A stretch of 64,000 nucleotides of DNA from Palsa-295 sp963781105 (GTDB lineage: Bacteria > Acidobacteriota > Terriglobia > Acidiferrales > UBA7541), in assembly GCA_963781105.1 (NCBI GenBank), contig CAWAED010000001.1:248001-312000 (forward strand). Reading direction: 5' to 3'. The notes beneath the pieces were generated by a model. That model had not been told where the DNA came from, did not search any database, and saw only the letters and a program-made list of their open reading frames with translations. The translations under genes and the position numbers were made by a program. Below are positions 24,824-33,942 of the stretch, one piece after another (the first letter of the stretch is position 1; every line of letters begins with the position of its first letter).

Positions 24824-26146
24824 ATGAAAAACGAATTCCCCGAACTGGTACGCATGAGCCGCCGTCTTGACGAAGTGGATCCCGAAGTCGCTGAAGCGTT
24901 GCGCGACGAAGTCCGCCGTCAGGCCACCGGGCTCGAATTGATTGCCTCCGAAAATTTCGTTTCTGAAGCCGTGCTCGAAGCCATGGGCTCGGTCTTCACC
25001 AACAAGTACGCGGAAGGCTATCCCGGCAAGCGCTATTACGGCGGCTGCGAAAACGTGGACCGCGTCGAGCGCCTCGCCATCGAACGCGCCAAGCAACTTT
25101 TCGGCGCCGAACACGCCAACGTGCAATCGCACTCCGGCACCCAGGCGAATATTTCCGTGTACATGACGGTGCTCGAGCCCGGCGCCACCGTGCTGGGCAT
25201 GAATCTTGCGCACGGCGGCCACCTCACCCACGGCCATCCGCTGAATTTCTCGGGGAAGACCTACAAGTTCGTGGCCTACGGCGTCACCAAGGACACCGAG
25301 ACGATTGACTACGACGAAATCGCGGCGCTCGCGCGTGAGCACCAGCCCAAAATGATCGTCGCTGGCGCCAGTGCTTACGCGCGCGTCATTGATTTCCCAC
25401 GCATCGCGGACATCGCGCAATCCGTCGGCGCGCTCTTCTTCGTGGACATGGCGCACATCGCGGGACTTGTCGCGGCAGGCGTACATCCCAGCCCGGTGCC
25501 GTACGCGGATTTTGTTTCCACCACCACGCATAAGACTTTGCGCGGCCCGCGCGGCGGATTGGTCCTCTGCCGCGAAAAATTCGCTAAGGATCTCGACCGC
25601 ATCACATTTCCGGGAATTCAGGGCGGACCGCTCGAGCACATCATCGCCGCAAAAGCAGTTTGCCTGAAGGAAGCAGCCGAGCCGGAATTTGTCGCCTATC
25701 AACAGCAGGTCGTCGTGAATGCCAAAGCCCTCGCGGCCGGACTAGCCAAGCGCGGATTCCGTATCGTCACCGGGGGCACGGATAATCACTTGATGCTCGT
25801 AGACATGAACTCCCGCGGAATCACCGGACGCGACGCCGAGGTCGCTCTCGAGCGCTCCGGAATGACGGTCAACAAGAACGCCATTCCCTTCGATCCCCTG
25901 CCCCCGATGAAAGCCGGCGGCATTCGTGTTGGCAGCCCCGCCGTCACCACGCGCGGCATGCGTGAACCGGAAATGGAAAGAATCGCCGGATGGATCGCGG
26001 AAGTGCTCACGCACTTGGGCGACACGAGCATTGAACAGCGCGTGCGCGGCGAAGTCGCGGCCGTCGCTGAGAAGTTCCCGCTGTATGCAGGACGCCTGGA
26101 AGCCGCCGAAGCCCTCAGCGCGCTGCACGCGCAAAACGCCCGCTAG
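24824..26146 (+). CDS. glyA: Serine hydroxymethyltransferase
   Basis: 440 aa. A PLP enzyme that interconverts serine and glycine while charging tetrahydrofolate with a one-carbon unit. Signatures: LIASENFVSEAVLEAMGS, NKYAEGYPGKRYYGGCENVD, and the PLP-binding STTTHKTLRGPRGG with Lys237. Length is normal. Start ATG 24824 has AGGGTG upstream; the open frame begins 18 codons earlier without a site. The one-carbon role complements metK and ahcY in this window, though it is a separate transcription unit. Confidence 0.97.
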   Translation: MKNEFPELVRMSRRLDEVDPEVAEALRDEVRRQATGLELIASENFVSEAVLEAMGSVFTNKYAEGYPGKRYYGGCENVDRVERLAIERAKQLFGAEHANVQSHSGTQANISVYMTVLEPGATVLGMNLAHGGHLTHGHPLNFSGKTYKFVAYGVTKDTETIDYDEIAALAREHQPKMIVAGASAYARVIDFPRIADIAQSVGALFFVDMAHIAGLVAAGVHPSPVPYADFVSTTTHKTLRGPRGGLVLCREKFAKDLDRITFPGIQGGPLEHIIAAKAVCLKEAAEPEFVAYQQQVVVNAKALAAGLAKRGFRIVTGGTDNHLMLVDMNSRGITGRDAEVALERSGMTVNKNAIPFDPLPPMKAGGIRVGSPAVTTRGMREPEMERIAGWIAEVLTHLGDTSIEQRVRGEVAAVAEKFPLYAGRLEAAEALSALHAQNAR

Positions 26147-26411
26147 CCAAGCTTCAAATTAGTCACAGCGGATGCGCCGCTCAAGTCTGCGCGGGCTCGA
26201 CGCAAGGCTGCCTGCAGCGATATTGGGCAACGCGACGCCTGTCCCAATCAAGCTCATCTGTCCCGTTGCGGGACAATTTCCGCCTCGTTGATTTCTGGGC
26301 TGGGAAGGCACTGCGGCTAACTCCTGTCTGTGCCGCGTTGCGGCATCCGAACGTCTTCGCGATTTGGAATTGAGCTTGCGAGGTTCTATCCATGCGGGGG
26401 TGATCCACAGC

Positions 26412-27273
26412 ATGAGCTTAGCCGCGGCCGTGGAAGTGGAATCCGTTCTGTGGCCCCACACACTGGAGGCTGCCAAGGACGAAGCGCGGCTCATTCAGGA
26501 TTCTTTGCTTCCATCCGGCACGTTGCGCGGCGATGGATTTGAAGTAGCGTTTCGTTTTTCGTCGCTGGGAGAAGTCGGGGGAGATTTCGCCGATTTTTTT
26601 TCAACTGCCGAACGGGCTTGTCGGACTTTACATAGCAGATGTTGTCGGCAAGGGGCTCATCGCCGCCATGTACGCCGCGCTGGTGATGGGCACGATCCGC
26701 GGCATCAACAAAACGGGCGAAGACACTGCCACGGTCCTGCAACTCCTCAATAAGCGCCTCCGCGTGCGCGCCGTACCCGGCCGCTATAGCTCCACGATCT
26801 ATGCGCTCTTTGATCCGCGGTCCGGCGAACTAACTTTTCCGAATGCTGGAGTGCCGCTGCCCTTGCTCGTTTCCGCCGCAGGGTGCCGCTCGCTGGGTGA
26901 GGGAGGCTTACCCTCCGGCATGTTTAGCGGTACTTCCTATGAAATACATTCCGTGGGTCTCTTTCCCGGCGACGCCGTGCTCTTCGCCACCGACGGATTG
27001 CACGAATTGCGCAACGAAAAGGGCGATGACTTGAGCTGGGGCAAACTGCGCGAGATCTGGAATGAATGCCGCTGCCGTTCGGCCGATGAGTCCCTGGATT
27101 TTCTCTTCGATGAGGTGCAGAGCTTCTCCGGCGCCGGCCGGCGCCACGACGATATCACCGCCATCGCGCTGAAAGTCCCGTTGGAACCGGCTGCCGTCGC
27201 GGTGCCCAGTCCCGCCGAATCTTCGAATGGAGACGGCATTTACGTCCTGCAGGGGAAAGAAGGATCCAACTAG
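26412..27273 (+). CDS. SpoIIE/PP2C-type serine phosphatase, interrupted by a frameshift
   Basis: Two frames carry one protein. Frame 1 (ATG 26412) gives EARLIQDSLLPSG and GEVGGDFADFF, the start of an RsbU/SpoIIE domain. It then hits a run of eight T (26594-26601). Dropping one T restores the family sequence: QLPNGLVGLY, IADVVGKG, ATDGLHE and HDDITAIAL, ending at 27273. The catalytic Asp residues (GGD, AD, TDG, DD) are split over the two frames. Such phosphatases usually control partner-switching anti-sigma pathways. Whether this is a real pseudogene, slippage or a base-call error cannot be told from sequence. A short ORF from 26668 would lack part of the active site. Confidence 0.75.
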
Positions 27274-27288
27274 GAGACCGTCGCGACT

Positions 27289-27699
27289 TCAAACAACGCG
27301 AACCTCTAATTCGGCGACTGAGCCATCACAAATCGAAAATGCTCGCACCGGCATTTCAGCTTCCGCCATAGGCGAAATTATGAAGTACGCGACGTCCGGG
27401 TAATACGCCTGCTCGATATCGCGCGCCGAAGGCTCGTTCTTTCCGTTCGGATGCGAATGATAAATTCCCAGCAACTGCAATCCCGCGGCGCGAATCTCGC
27501 GCGTCAAATGAAATAATTCCTTCGGCGCGATTTCATACTCGATCGCCGGGTTCGGCGCCGCATTTACCGCGGGAAACGCCCGAGTAATCACGCCCTCGCG
27601 CCCGGCAAGCATGCCGCAACATTCCGCGTGCGGATCTCGCAACGCGTGCTCCGCCGCCACCCGCAGTACCTCTCGTTCAATTCTTATTGCGTCAGCCAC
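27289..27699 (-). CDS. JAMM/MPN+ metalloprotease (Mov34 family)
   Basis: 136 aa from GTG 27699. The JAMM zinc motif is complete: Glu26 (ECCGML), His81 and His83 (HSHPNG), Ser91 and Asp94 (SARD). Stand-alone bacterial JAMM proteins cleave peptide or isopeptide bonds, as in ubiquitin-like, sulfur-carrier or cysteine-processing systems; no ThiS/MoaD-like partner is adjacent. A TTG 8 codons upstream (27723) is open but the GTG is closer to the family start and has a TGAG site. It lies 66 nt downstream of the secreted GWAC gene and converges on the phosphatase. Confidence 0.85.
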   Translation of the reverse strand: MADAIRIEREVLRVAAEHALRDPHAECCGMLAGREGVITRAFPAVNAAPNPAIEYEIAPKELFHLTREIRAAGLQLLGIYHSHPNGKNEPSARDIEQAYYPDVAYFIISPMAEAEMPVRAFSICDGSVAELEVRVV

Positions 27700-27765
27700 G
27701 AGGCAACTCAACGTCAGCAGCAACTGCGGAAAAAGCTGGAGTGAGGAACTTCACGATGAGACTCC

Positions 27766-29196
27766 TCAAAGCCTCCTGCGCTTCTGTGGCTTGCCCTTTG
27801 CGCGCTTGCTCAGTTTGATGTCATCCGGCAGGCCCGCCAGCAAGTCAAATGCCCGCGCCATTTCGCCGGCCTTCGCATGCTCGACGATCGCGTCAACACG
27901 GTGAACACTTGCGGATTCCGTGATCTTCAAGCGACGTTTCTTCGGAACCGCTGTGCAAACGTGGCTCTCTGGCTTCGCCACCGTCCCTCGGTAAGGATCC
28001 ACGAACTCGATCGTGAAATCTTTGCCGTCCCAGCCGCGCCACGACGCAGGATCCAAAATATTTGATGTGCGAATCGCGCACGCTCCATCTTGAACCAGGC
28101 ACGGCTTCTGCCCTTTTCCGCTGCCGCAATTAGGCGGCCAAGCCCACGAGTACACTTCATCGTAATACCACTCGCCCACCTTCACGATGTTGGCGTCCAC
28201 GCTGTAGCCTTCCGGCCCCTGGTTCACAACGTATTTGTAAGGAAGGCTGAGGAAATAATTCCCGGGCGGCTTCGGCCGCGTGAAGTGATAACCGCCGTCC
28301 GTCGAAAGATAGAATGTATCGACGTTGTACCAGCAGGAAGCGGTGTCCGTCTTAGACGCGCACATGCCCGCGTGCTCCCAGCCGTGATACTCCATATGCC
28401 CGTGCGCGACAATCCGTTTGCCATCGACGTTGTAGAACGTATTCAGCCACGTCGCGTCGTTAAAATCCGCAATGTTTCCGTCATGCGGCGATTTGTAAAC
28501 CACCTCGCAGTTGTGCTTCACCGTTTCAAGCGTAGATCCAAGCCCCGCGCGTGTGACGTAGTGCGACGCAATCAGGTGGATGGTTCCTTTGTAGTCGCGG
28601 AAGGCCCGGGCCGCCGCGTCCGGGATATCAATCTGTTCGCAGGATTCTTTCGAAGTGTCGAACGCTGCAGCGCGCGCTCCATCCAGAAAATTCGGAGTCG
28701 CTGGATCGACAGGCCATTTGGGAGCCGGAAATGAAAATTTTCCAGAACCCGCCAACAACGCGTTGTCGACGTTGCCCGCCAGCGCGATGCCGTGGATGTA
28801 AAGCTTCTTGCCCTGGAAACTTCTCAGCAGTTGGTTGGGCAGCGCGGTCCGGAATCTGTGCTTGCGGCCATCGGCATCGTGGCATTCCCGGTCAACGGCA
28901 GGTTCGTTCGTCAGGTTGGCCGAGTCCGCCATGACGTACGTTCCCGGAGGCTTGGCGCCCGCCGGATGAGTCGCATGGATGTTGATGGCGATCGAGGCGC
29001 GATTGCCTTCCTGGCACGCCCAGCCGTGAACGTAGTATTGATCGCCCTCGAACGCTACGCCGTCAATGACTCCCGTCACCGCGCCGGCGTGCGAATTCTG
29101 GCCCGCGGACGGGCGCGCCAATTCAGGAGACGAGGATCCGACCACCAAGACCACGACGACGCTTGACCATGCCAGCTTCCATGCAGTTCGAGGCAT
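27766..29196 (-). CDS. Secreted protein with GWAC-motif domain and beta-rich core, unknown function
   Basis: 476 aa. A signal-type N-terminus (AWKLAWSSVVVVLVVGSSS) precedes a domain of about 115 residues with DGVAFEGDQYYVHGWACQEGN and a later LYIHGIALAG; this IDG...GWAC pattern recurs in secreted proteins in pairs with ligand-binding looks. The core (about 195-420) is rich in Trp, Tyr, His and Gly, with FNDATWLNTFYNVDG, HGHMEYHGWEHAG and YLSTDGGYHFTRPKPPG, and resembles a glycosidase-like beta-propeller without visible catalytic assignment. The tail is basic (KRRRL). About eight Cys suggest disulfides. I cannot assign a substrate. Confidence 0.68.
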   Translation of the reverse strand: MPRTAWKLAWSSVVVVLVVGSSSPELARPSAGQNSHAGAVTGVIDGVAFEGDQYYVHGWACQEGNRASIAINIHATHPAGAKPPGTYVMADSANLTNEPAVDRECHDADGRKHRFRTALPNQLLRSFQGKKLYIHGIALAGNVDNALLAGSGKFSFPAPKWPVDPATPNFLDGARAAAFDTSKESCEQIDIPDAAARAFRDYKGTIHLIASHYVTRAGLGSTLETVKHNCEVVYKSPHDGNIADFNDATWLNTFYNVDGKRIVAHGHMEYHGWEHAGMCASKTDTASCWYNVDTFYLSTDGGYHFTRPKPPGNYFLSLPYKYVVNQGPEGYSVDANIVKVGEWYYDEVYSWAWPPNCGSGKGQKPCLVQDGACAIRTSNILDPASWRGWDGKDFTIEFVDPYRGTVAKPESHVCTAVPKKRRLKITESASVHRVDAIVEHAKAGEMARAFDLLAGLPDDIKLSKRAKGKPQKRRRL

Positions 29197-29290
29197 CGGA
29201 GATCTTGCGTCGCCGGTTCAGTCGGTCTTCGCGCGCAGAGGAATGTGCGAGCATCCGAACCGCCGCGATACAACTCAACACGAGAGCAGC

Positions 29291-29314
29291 GGGCACGGCA
29301 TGCCGTGCCCCTAC
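29291..29314 (-). repeat. GTAG-headed palindrome, type A
   Basis: GGGCACGGCATGCCGTGCCC (29291-29310) followed by CTAC. It lies 20 bp past the ftsZ stop, between ftsZ and the secreted protein gene. There is no T-tract, so termination is uncertain. Confidence 0.85.
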
Positions 29315-29333
29315 CCGGTTCGATCGTTCGCCT

Positions 29334-30521
29334 CTACGCCTTTTGGGCTTGCCGTCGCAAGAATGTGGGCACGTCCAGATCGTCGGCCGGCACTTCGTGC
29401 ACCACTTCCTTTACGTTGCGCGCCACCTGCTGCACCACGTTGGTCTGCTGCGGCGCGATGTTCGGCGCGGGCTCGGGGTCGCGCGTGGCTTTCCACGTCT
29501 TCGGCAGGTATGACGGCTTTTGCTGCGTCTTGCGCGCCGCCACTTCGCGGAAGCCTGCGGCGATCACGGTGATCTTCACCGACTCCTTCATGGCGTCGTC
29601 CATCACCGCGCCGAAAATAATGTTGGCATTTTCATGCGCGGCTTTCTGGATGATCGAAGAAGCTTCGTGCACTTCCTGCAGGCTCAAACTCGAAGAGCCG
29701 GTGATATTGATCAAAATTCCCTGCGCTCCCTGAATGCAATTGTCTTCGAGCAACGGGCTATTGATGGCGCGATTCGCGGCGTCCACCGCGCGGTTCGAGC
29801 CGGAAGCCACCGCCGTGCCCATCACCGCATAACCTTGCCCTGACATAATCGTCTTCACGTCGGCAAAGTCGCGATTGATGATGCCCGGAATGGTGATGAT
29901 GTCTGAAATGCCCTGCACGGCCTGGCGCAAAATATCGTCGGCGATGCGGAAGGCCTCGAAAAAGCTGGTGCCGTGCTCGACGCAATCCATCAGCCGCTCG
30001 TTGGGAATAACAATGACGGTGTCCACGCAGCCGATCAGTTCGGCGAGCGCTTGTTCCGCCTGCTCCATGCGCCGCTTGCCTTCGAATGCGAAGGGTTTCG
30101 TCACCACGGCGACAGTCAGCGCGCCAAGCTCGCTCGCAAGGTTTGCGACCACGGGCGCGGCGCCGCTACCTGTTCCGCCACCGAGGCCGGCGGTGACGAA
30201 CACCATGTCCGCCCCGTCCAGCGCCTCCAGAATTTTTTCGGTGTCTTCGAGCGCCGCTTTCCGCCCGACTTCGGGATTGGCTCCCGCGCCCAATCCTTTC
30301 GTCAGTTTCGCGCCCAATTGCAATTTCACCGGCGCTTGGGAAAGCTTCAGCGCCTGCAAATCGGTGTTGGCCGCAATGAATTCCACGCCTTCCACCTTGG
30401 CGCGAATCATGCGGTTGACGGCGTTCGATCCGCCGCCGCCCACGCCGATTACTTTTATCTTGGCCCCGTTCGGTGCTTCTTCCGCAAACGATACACGCAT
30501 GCTCGATTCTTTTTGCGCCAT
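29334..30521 (-). CDS. ftsZ: Cell division protein FtsZ
   Basis: 395 aa. The tubulin-like GTPase that forms the Z-ring. The GTP signature GGGTGSG is at 114-120, with GGGGSNAVNRM at 28-38 and the T7 loop around NRDFADVKTIM. A flexible linker of about 60 residues leads to the conserved C-terminal peptide LDVPTFLRRQ, which binds FtsA and other anchors. ATG 30521 has GGAGGA just upstream. It is the last gene of the dcw cluster, 47 nt after ftsA, and is followed by a palindrome. Confidence 0.98.
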   Translation of the reverse strand: MAQKESSMRVSFAEEAPNGAKIKVIGVGGGGSNAVNRMIRAKVEGVEFIAANTDLQALKLSQAPVKLQLGAKLTKGLGAGANPEVGRKAALEDTEKILEALDGADMVFVTAGLGGGTGSGAAPVVANLASELGALTVAVVTKPFAFEGKRRMEQAEQALAELIGCVDTVIVIPNERLMDCVEHGTSFFEAFRIADDILRQAVQGISDIITIPGIINRDFADVKTIMSGQGYAVMGTAVASGSNRAVDAANRAINSPLLEDNCIQGAQGILINITGSSSLSLQEVHEASSIIQKAAHENANIIFGAVMDDAMKESVKITVIAAGFREVAARKTQQKPSYLPKTWKATRDPEPAPNIAPQQTNVVQQVARNVKEVVHEVPADDLDVPTFLRRQAQKA

Positions 30522-30568
30522 GCTTCCTCCCCAGTCTTTTCCCAGTTTCAAATTCTGAATCCTGATAC

Positions 30569-31789
30569 TTATTGCGCCCCTGCAAACATGCTCTTCAATT
30601 TGCCCACCCAGCCGCTAGGGCGGTTCCCCGCAGCGCGCCGCGTCCGCGCACCGTAGAGCACCAATCCAACGGCTGTTGCATACTCGGGCTGGGAAACTTC
30701 TTCGCTCATGCCGGCAAGCCCGCGCGGCGAAGCCACGCGCACCGGCAGATTGAAAATTCGTTCGGCTAATTCGCACAGGCCGCGCAATTGCGCGCCACCG
30801 CCTGTGAGCACGATGCCCGCGGGAATCTGCGATTCCACGCCGCCGCGGCGCAGTTCGTCGCGCACCAGCATCAATAATTCCTGCGCGCGCGGCTCGACAA
30901 TCTCCGAAAGCATTCGCGAAAACACCGTGCGCGGCGGACGATCGCCCACGCTAGCAATTTCAATCGCGGCATCCTCTTTCAGCAATTCGCGAAACGCGCA
31001 GGCGTGCAGCCGCTTGATTTTTTCTGCTTCGCCGCTGGGCGTGCGCAGCCCGACGGCGAGGTCGTTGCTGAAATGATCGCCGCCCACTGGAATCGCGGCC
31101 GTATGCCGCACCACTCCGCTCGTGAACGCCACCATCTCGGTAGTTCCGCCGCCGATATCCAGCAGGCACGACCCCAGTTCGCGCTCGTCTTGCGTCAGGC
31201 AAGCTTCCGCGGAAGCCAGCGGCTCGAGGACCGTATCGTCCACGCGCACTCCCGCGCGATTTACCGCCGTCACGATATTTTGCGTCGCCGTTCCCGATGC
31301 AGTCACGATATGCACGTTCGCTTCAAGCCGCTGCCCCACCATGCCGATCGCATCGCGGATGTTATCTTGCGCGTCCAGAAAAAATTCCTGCGGCAGCACG
31401 TGCAGCACTTCGCGGTCTTCCGGCAACTGCACGCCGCGCGCTGCTTCAATCGCGCGCCGCACGTCGTCGCGCTGCACATCGCGCGGGCGCGAGCCTACGG
31501 TGATTCCGCCGCGGCTATTCACCCCACGCACGTGCGTTCCGGCCACGCCGATCAACGCCGATTCCACCGGCACTCCCACGATCGTTTCCGCTTCTTCCAC
31601 CGCGCGACGAATCGAGCTGACCGCCAGGTCCAGATTCACGATCTGCCCCTTGCGCCATCCCTTCGATTCCGCCGCACCGAGCGCGGCGAACCTTACGCCG
31701 CTCGCGTCGTCATCCAGTTCGCCGATCAGCGCGCACGTTTTCGTGCTGCCGATGTCCAGCGCCACAATGTGCCGTTCCTTCTTCGTCAA
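30569..31789 (-). CDS. ftsA: Cell division protein FtsA
   Basis: 406 aa. An actin-like ATPase that anchors FtsZ to the membrane. Visible are the phosphate-1 motif LDIGSTKTCALIG, the 1C-subdomain, the phosphate-2 motif LDIGGGTTEM and the adenosine motif IVLTGGGAQLRG. The C-terminal amphipathic helix GWVGKLKSMF serves as membrane targeting sequence. It lies between ftsQ (36 nt) and ftsZ (47 nt). Confidence 0.97.
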   Translation of the reverse strand: MTKKERHIVALDIGSTKTCALIGELDDDASGVRFAALGAAESKGWRKGQIVNLDLAVSSIRRAVEEAETIVGVPVESALIGVAGTHVRGVNSRGGITVGSRPRDVQRDDVRRAIEAARGVQLPEDREVLHVLPQEFFLDAQDNIRDAIGMVGQRLEANVHIVTASGTATQNIVTAVNRAGVRVDDTVLEPLASAEACLTQDERELGSCLLDIGGGTTEMVAFTSGVVRHTAAIPVGGDHFSNDLAVGLRTPSGEAEKIKRLHACAFRELLKEDAAIEIASVGDRPPRTVFSRMLSEIVEPRAQELLMLVRDELRRGGVESQIPAGIVLTGGGAQLRGLCELAERIFNLPVRVASPRGLAGMSEEVSQPEYATAVGLVLYGARTRRAAGNRPSGWVGKLKSMFAGAQ

Positions 31790-31825
31790 ATCCGCTCCTC
31801 GGTACTTCCGCTTCCGGGCCGCGAA

Positions 31826-32965
31826 CTACTGTTGAGCCGCCGCACTCGAATGCTTTACCGCGCTTTTCTTCACGTTTTTCGCCGTTGCATGATGCGTCGC
31901 GCGCGAACTCGGATGCGAGCTTGCGTGCGAACTAGCGTGTGAAGTTGCATGCGCGGCAGCGTGCGATACCTCAGCCGGTCTCGATTTCACGGCTGTTGCT
32001 GCCATCGGCATCGCCATCGCCGCTGGCGGATCCTGCATCTTCGCCACTAGCGTGGGATCCTGATTCACCACCGCTTCGCCGTTGAATCGCAGGTCCACTG
32101 ATTCAACGTTGCCAACCTCCGCGCGCCACCGCCCGATATCCTTGAGGACCGTCAGAAACTTGTCCTCAAAATCACTGTCGCCGAAATGGATCAGGACAGG
32201 CGTATCGGCGTTGGTCCACTCGCCGGCGGCGTTGGCATTGGCGCTCGCGCCATTCGGTCCGCTGCCGCCCTGCAATCCCGTGATCGTCGCCCGCAAATCT
32301 TTCGCTTCGGCTAGATCCACTTCGCTCACTTGATCCATCGCCCCGCCGCGCGCTGCTTCCACCTGCTGCGCGAAACTCGCAAATAGCTGCATGCGCAGCT
32401 CGCGATCTTCAATCGGCATCTCCGAACTCATCCCGATAACCACTGGAAAATGGAAATCGCCTCTTAGAGGTCGGTCCAGAATCACGCCGTGTACATCCAC
32501 CAACGCGAGATCGCTGCCATCGCGCAAAAAAGCGATCGGCGTCCGCTCGGTGATCTCAACCTTGATGGTATTCGGCAAAGCTCGCAGCACGCCGGCTTGC
32601 TCCACCCACGGCAAAGTTTCGATTTGCCGCCGCCGCTCGCTTAACGGAATGCGCAGGACGCTGTGTCCGCGGTCCACGCGAAAAATTTCACGCACGCTCG
32701 AGGGCGTCACGTAATGATTTTGCGACACCTGGATTTGCTCGGGATGGATCAGCGCCATTTCCTGCGATGCGAGCAAAAAATGCCCCACCATATACGCAGC
32801 GCCCACGCCGCCCGCCGCCACCGCCGTTCCGAACATCACGCGCAGATAGGTCTTCCAGGCCTTCTTGCCGAATTTCCGCCGCTTGATCTCAAGAGGCTTC
32901 TGCCGCCGCAGATACTTCGGCTCTTCGTCGGCCAGGACTTCCTGGGGATAGGCGTCCGCGTCCAT
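31826..32965 (-). CDS. ftsQ: Cell division protein FtsQ with unusual His/Ser/Ala tail
   Basis: 379 aa. A cytoplasmic basic tail (1-45), one membrane helix (46-66), a POTRA domain (about 70-140, HPEQIQVSQNHYVTPSSV) and the FtsQ beta domain. FtsQ links early and late divisome proteins. A Gly/Ser/Ala/Asn insertion sits near 235-250. The last 50 residues are Ala/His/Ser/Thr-rich with repeated SHASSH-type units, then Lys-rich; they extend past the normal FtsQ end. Six nt separate it from murB upstream. Confidence 0.93.
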   Translation of the reverse strand: MDADAYPQEVLADEEPKYLRRQKPLEIKRRKFGKKAWKTYLRVMFGTAVAAGGVGAAYMVGHFLLASQEMALIHPEQIQVSQNHYVTPSSVREIFRVDRGHSVLRIPLSERRRQIETLPWVEQAGVLRALPNTIKVEITERTPIAFLRDGSDLALVDVHGVILDRPLRGDFHFPVVIGMSSEMPIEDRELRMQLFASFAQQVEAARGGAMDQVSEVDLAEAKDLRATITGLQGGSGPNGASANANAAGEWTNADTPVLIHFGDSDFEDKFLTVLKDIGRWRAEVGNVESVDLRFNGEAVVNQDPTLVAKMQDPPAAMAMPMAATAVKSRPAEVSHAAAHATSHASSHASSHPSSRATHHATAKNVKKSAVKHSSAAAQQ

Positions 32966-32970
32966 GGTCC

Positions 32971-33879
32971 TCAGTTTTTCCAGAGAATGACCTCGTTCTC
33001 AAGCTCGACGCCATGCGTCGCACGCACCCGCTCGCGCACGTCGTCAATCAGTTTTAACATGTCCGCGCAGCTGGCGTTTGCAACATTCACGAAAAAATTG
33101 GCGTGCCGGTCGCTGACCACGGCGTCGCCCACGCGATGCCCCTTCAATTTCAGCTCGTCAATCATCCGCCCAGCCGAGCCGCCCGCCGGATTCTTGAAGA
33201 TACAGCCCGCGCTTTTCTGGTTCAAAGGCTGGCTGGAACGCCGCTTTTCGTTGCACACGCGAATTCCGGCGAGAATTTCTTTGTACGGCTTCGCCGGCAA
33301 TTCCAGTTTCACGCGCAGCATCACGTCATCCGGCGCAAACGAAGTGTGGCGATAATCAAAACGTATGTCGTCGCCGCGCAAAGTCTCGATTTCGCCGCTC
33401 GCCGCGCGATACAGCTCCACCTCGCGCACGTACGAGCCGATTTGCGTGCCGTAAGCCCCCGCGTTCATCCGCAGAGCGCCGCCCACGCTTCCCGGTACGC
33501 CGATCAAACCTTCCATCCCGCCCAAGTCGCGCTTCGCGCAAAAAGTGACCATGCCACCTAGGTCCGCCGCAGCGTCCACAAACGCTTCATTTCCTTCGAC
33601 GCGCATTCCGGGCTGCGAAGTCGGTAGATGCAAAACCACGTAAGGCAATTCGCCATCATCTATAAGGACGTTTGTGCCGCCGCCCAAAAAGCGGTGCGGA
33701 ATGTTTTCATCGGCGAGCAGCCGCATCACTGCCGGAATTGTCTCGAATTGCCGCAACAGCAATTGATCCGTCGTTCCGCCGATCCCCAGCGAAGTCTTCT
33801 CGCTCAGCGGCACGCCCGGACGCAACTCGACGCCAAGTTCCTTCAGCCGCGCCGCAATCGGTTTGTCGCTAATCCGCAT
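32971..33879 (-). CDS. murB: UDP-N-acetylenolpyruvoylglucosamine reductase
   Basis: 302 aa. An FAD enzyme that reduces UDP-GlcNAc-enolpyruvate to UDP-MurNAc. The FAD-binding domain has GGGTNVLI and GLIGVPGSVGGALRMNAGAYG; the substrate motif SAGCIFKNP and catalytic Glu near the C-terminus (ENEVILWKN) are present. The short C-terminal domain points to type II-like architecture. Its place after murC and before ftsQ is common in this cluster layout. Start ATG 33879. Confidence 0.96.
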   Translation of the reverse strand: MRISDKPIAARLKELGVELRPGVPLSEKTSLGIGGTTDQLLLRQFETIPAVMRLLADENIPHRFLGGGTNVLIDDGELPYVVLHLPTSQPGMRVEGNEAFVDAAADLGGMVTFCAKRDLGGMEGLIGVPGSVGGALRMNAGAYGTQIGSYVREVELYRAASGEIETLRGDDIRFDYRHTSFAPDDVMLRVKLELPAKPYKEILAGIRVCNEKRRSSQPLNQKSAGCIFKNPAGGSAGRMIDELKLKGHRVGDAVVSDRHANFFVNVANASCADMLKLIDDVRERVRATHGVELENEVILWKN

Positions 33880-33942
33880 GAACTATAATGTCGTTCGCCT
33901 TCGCACGCCGCATCTGCGTCGCTCATCCGCGCAGCGTTGTGC

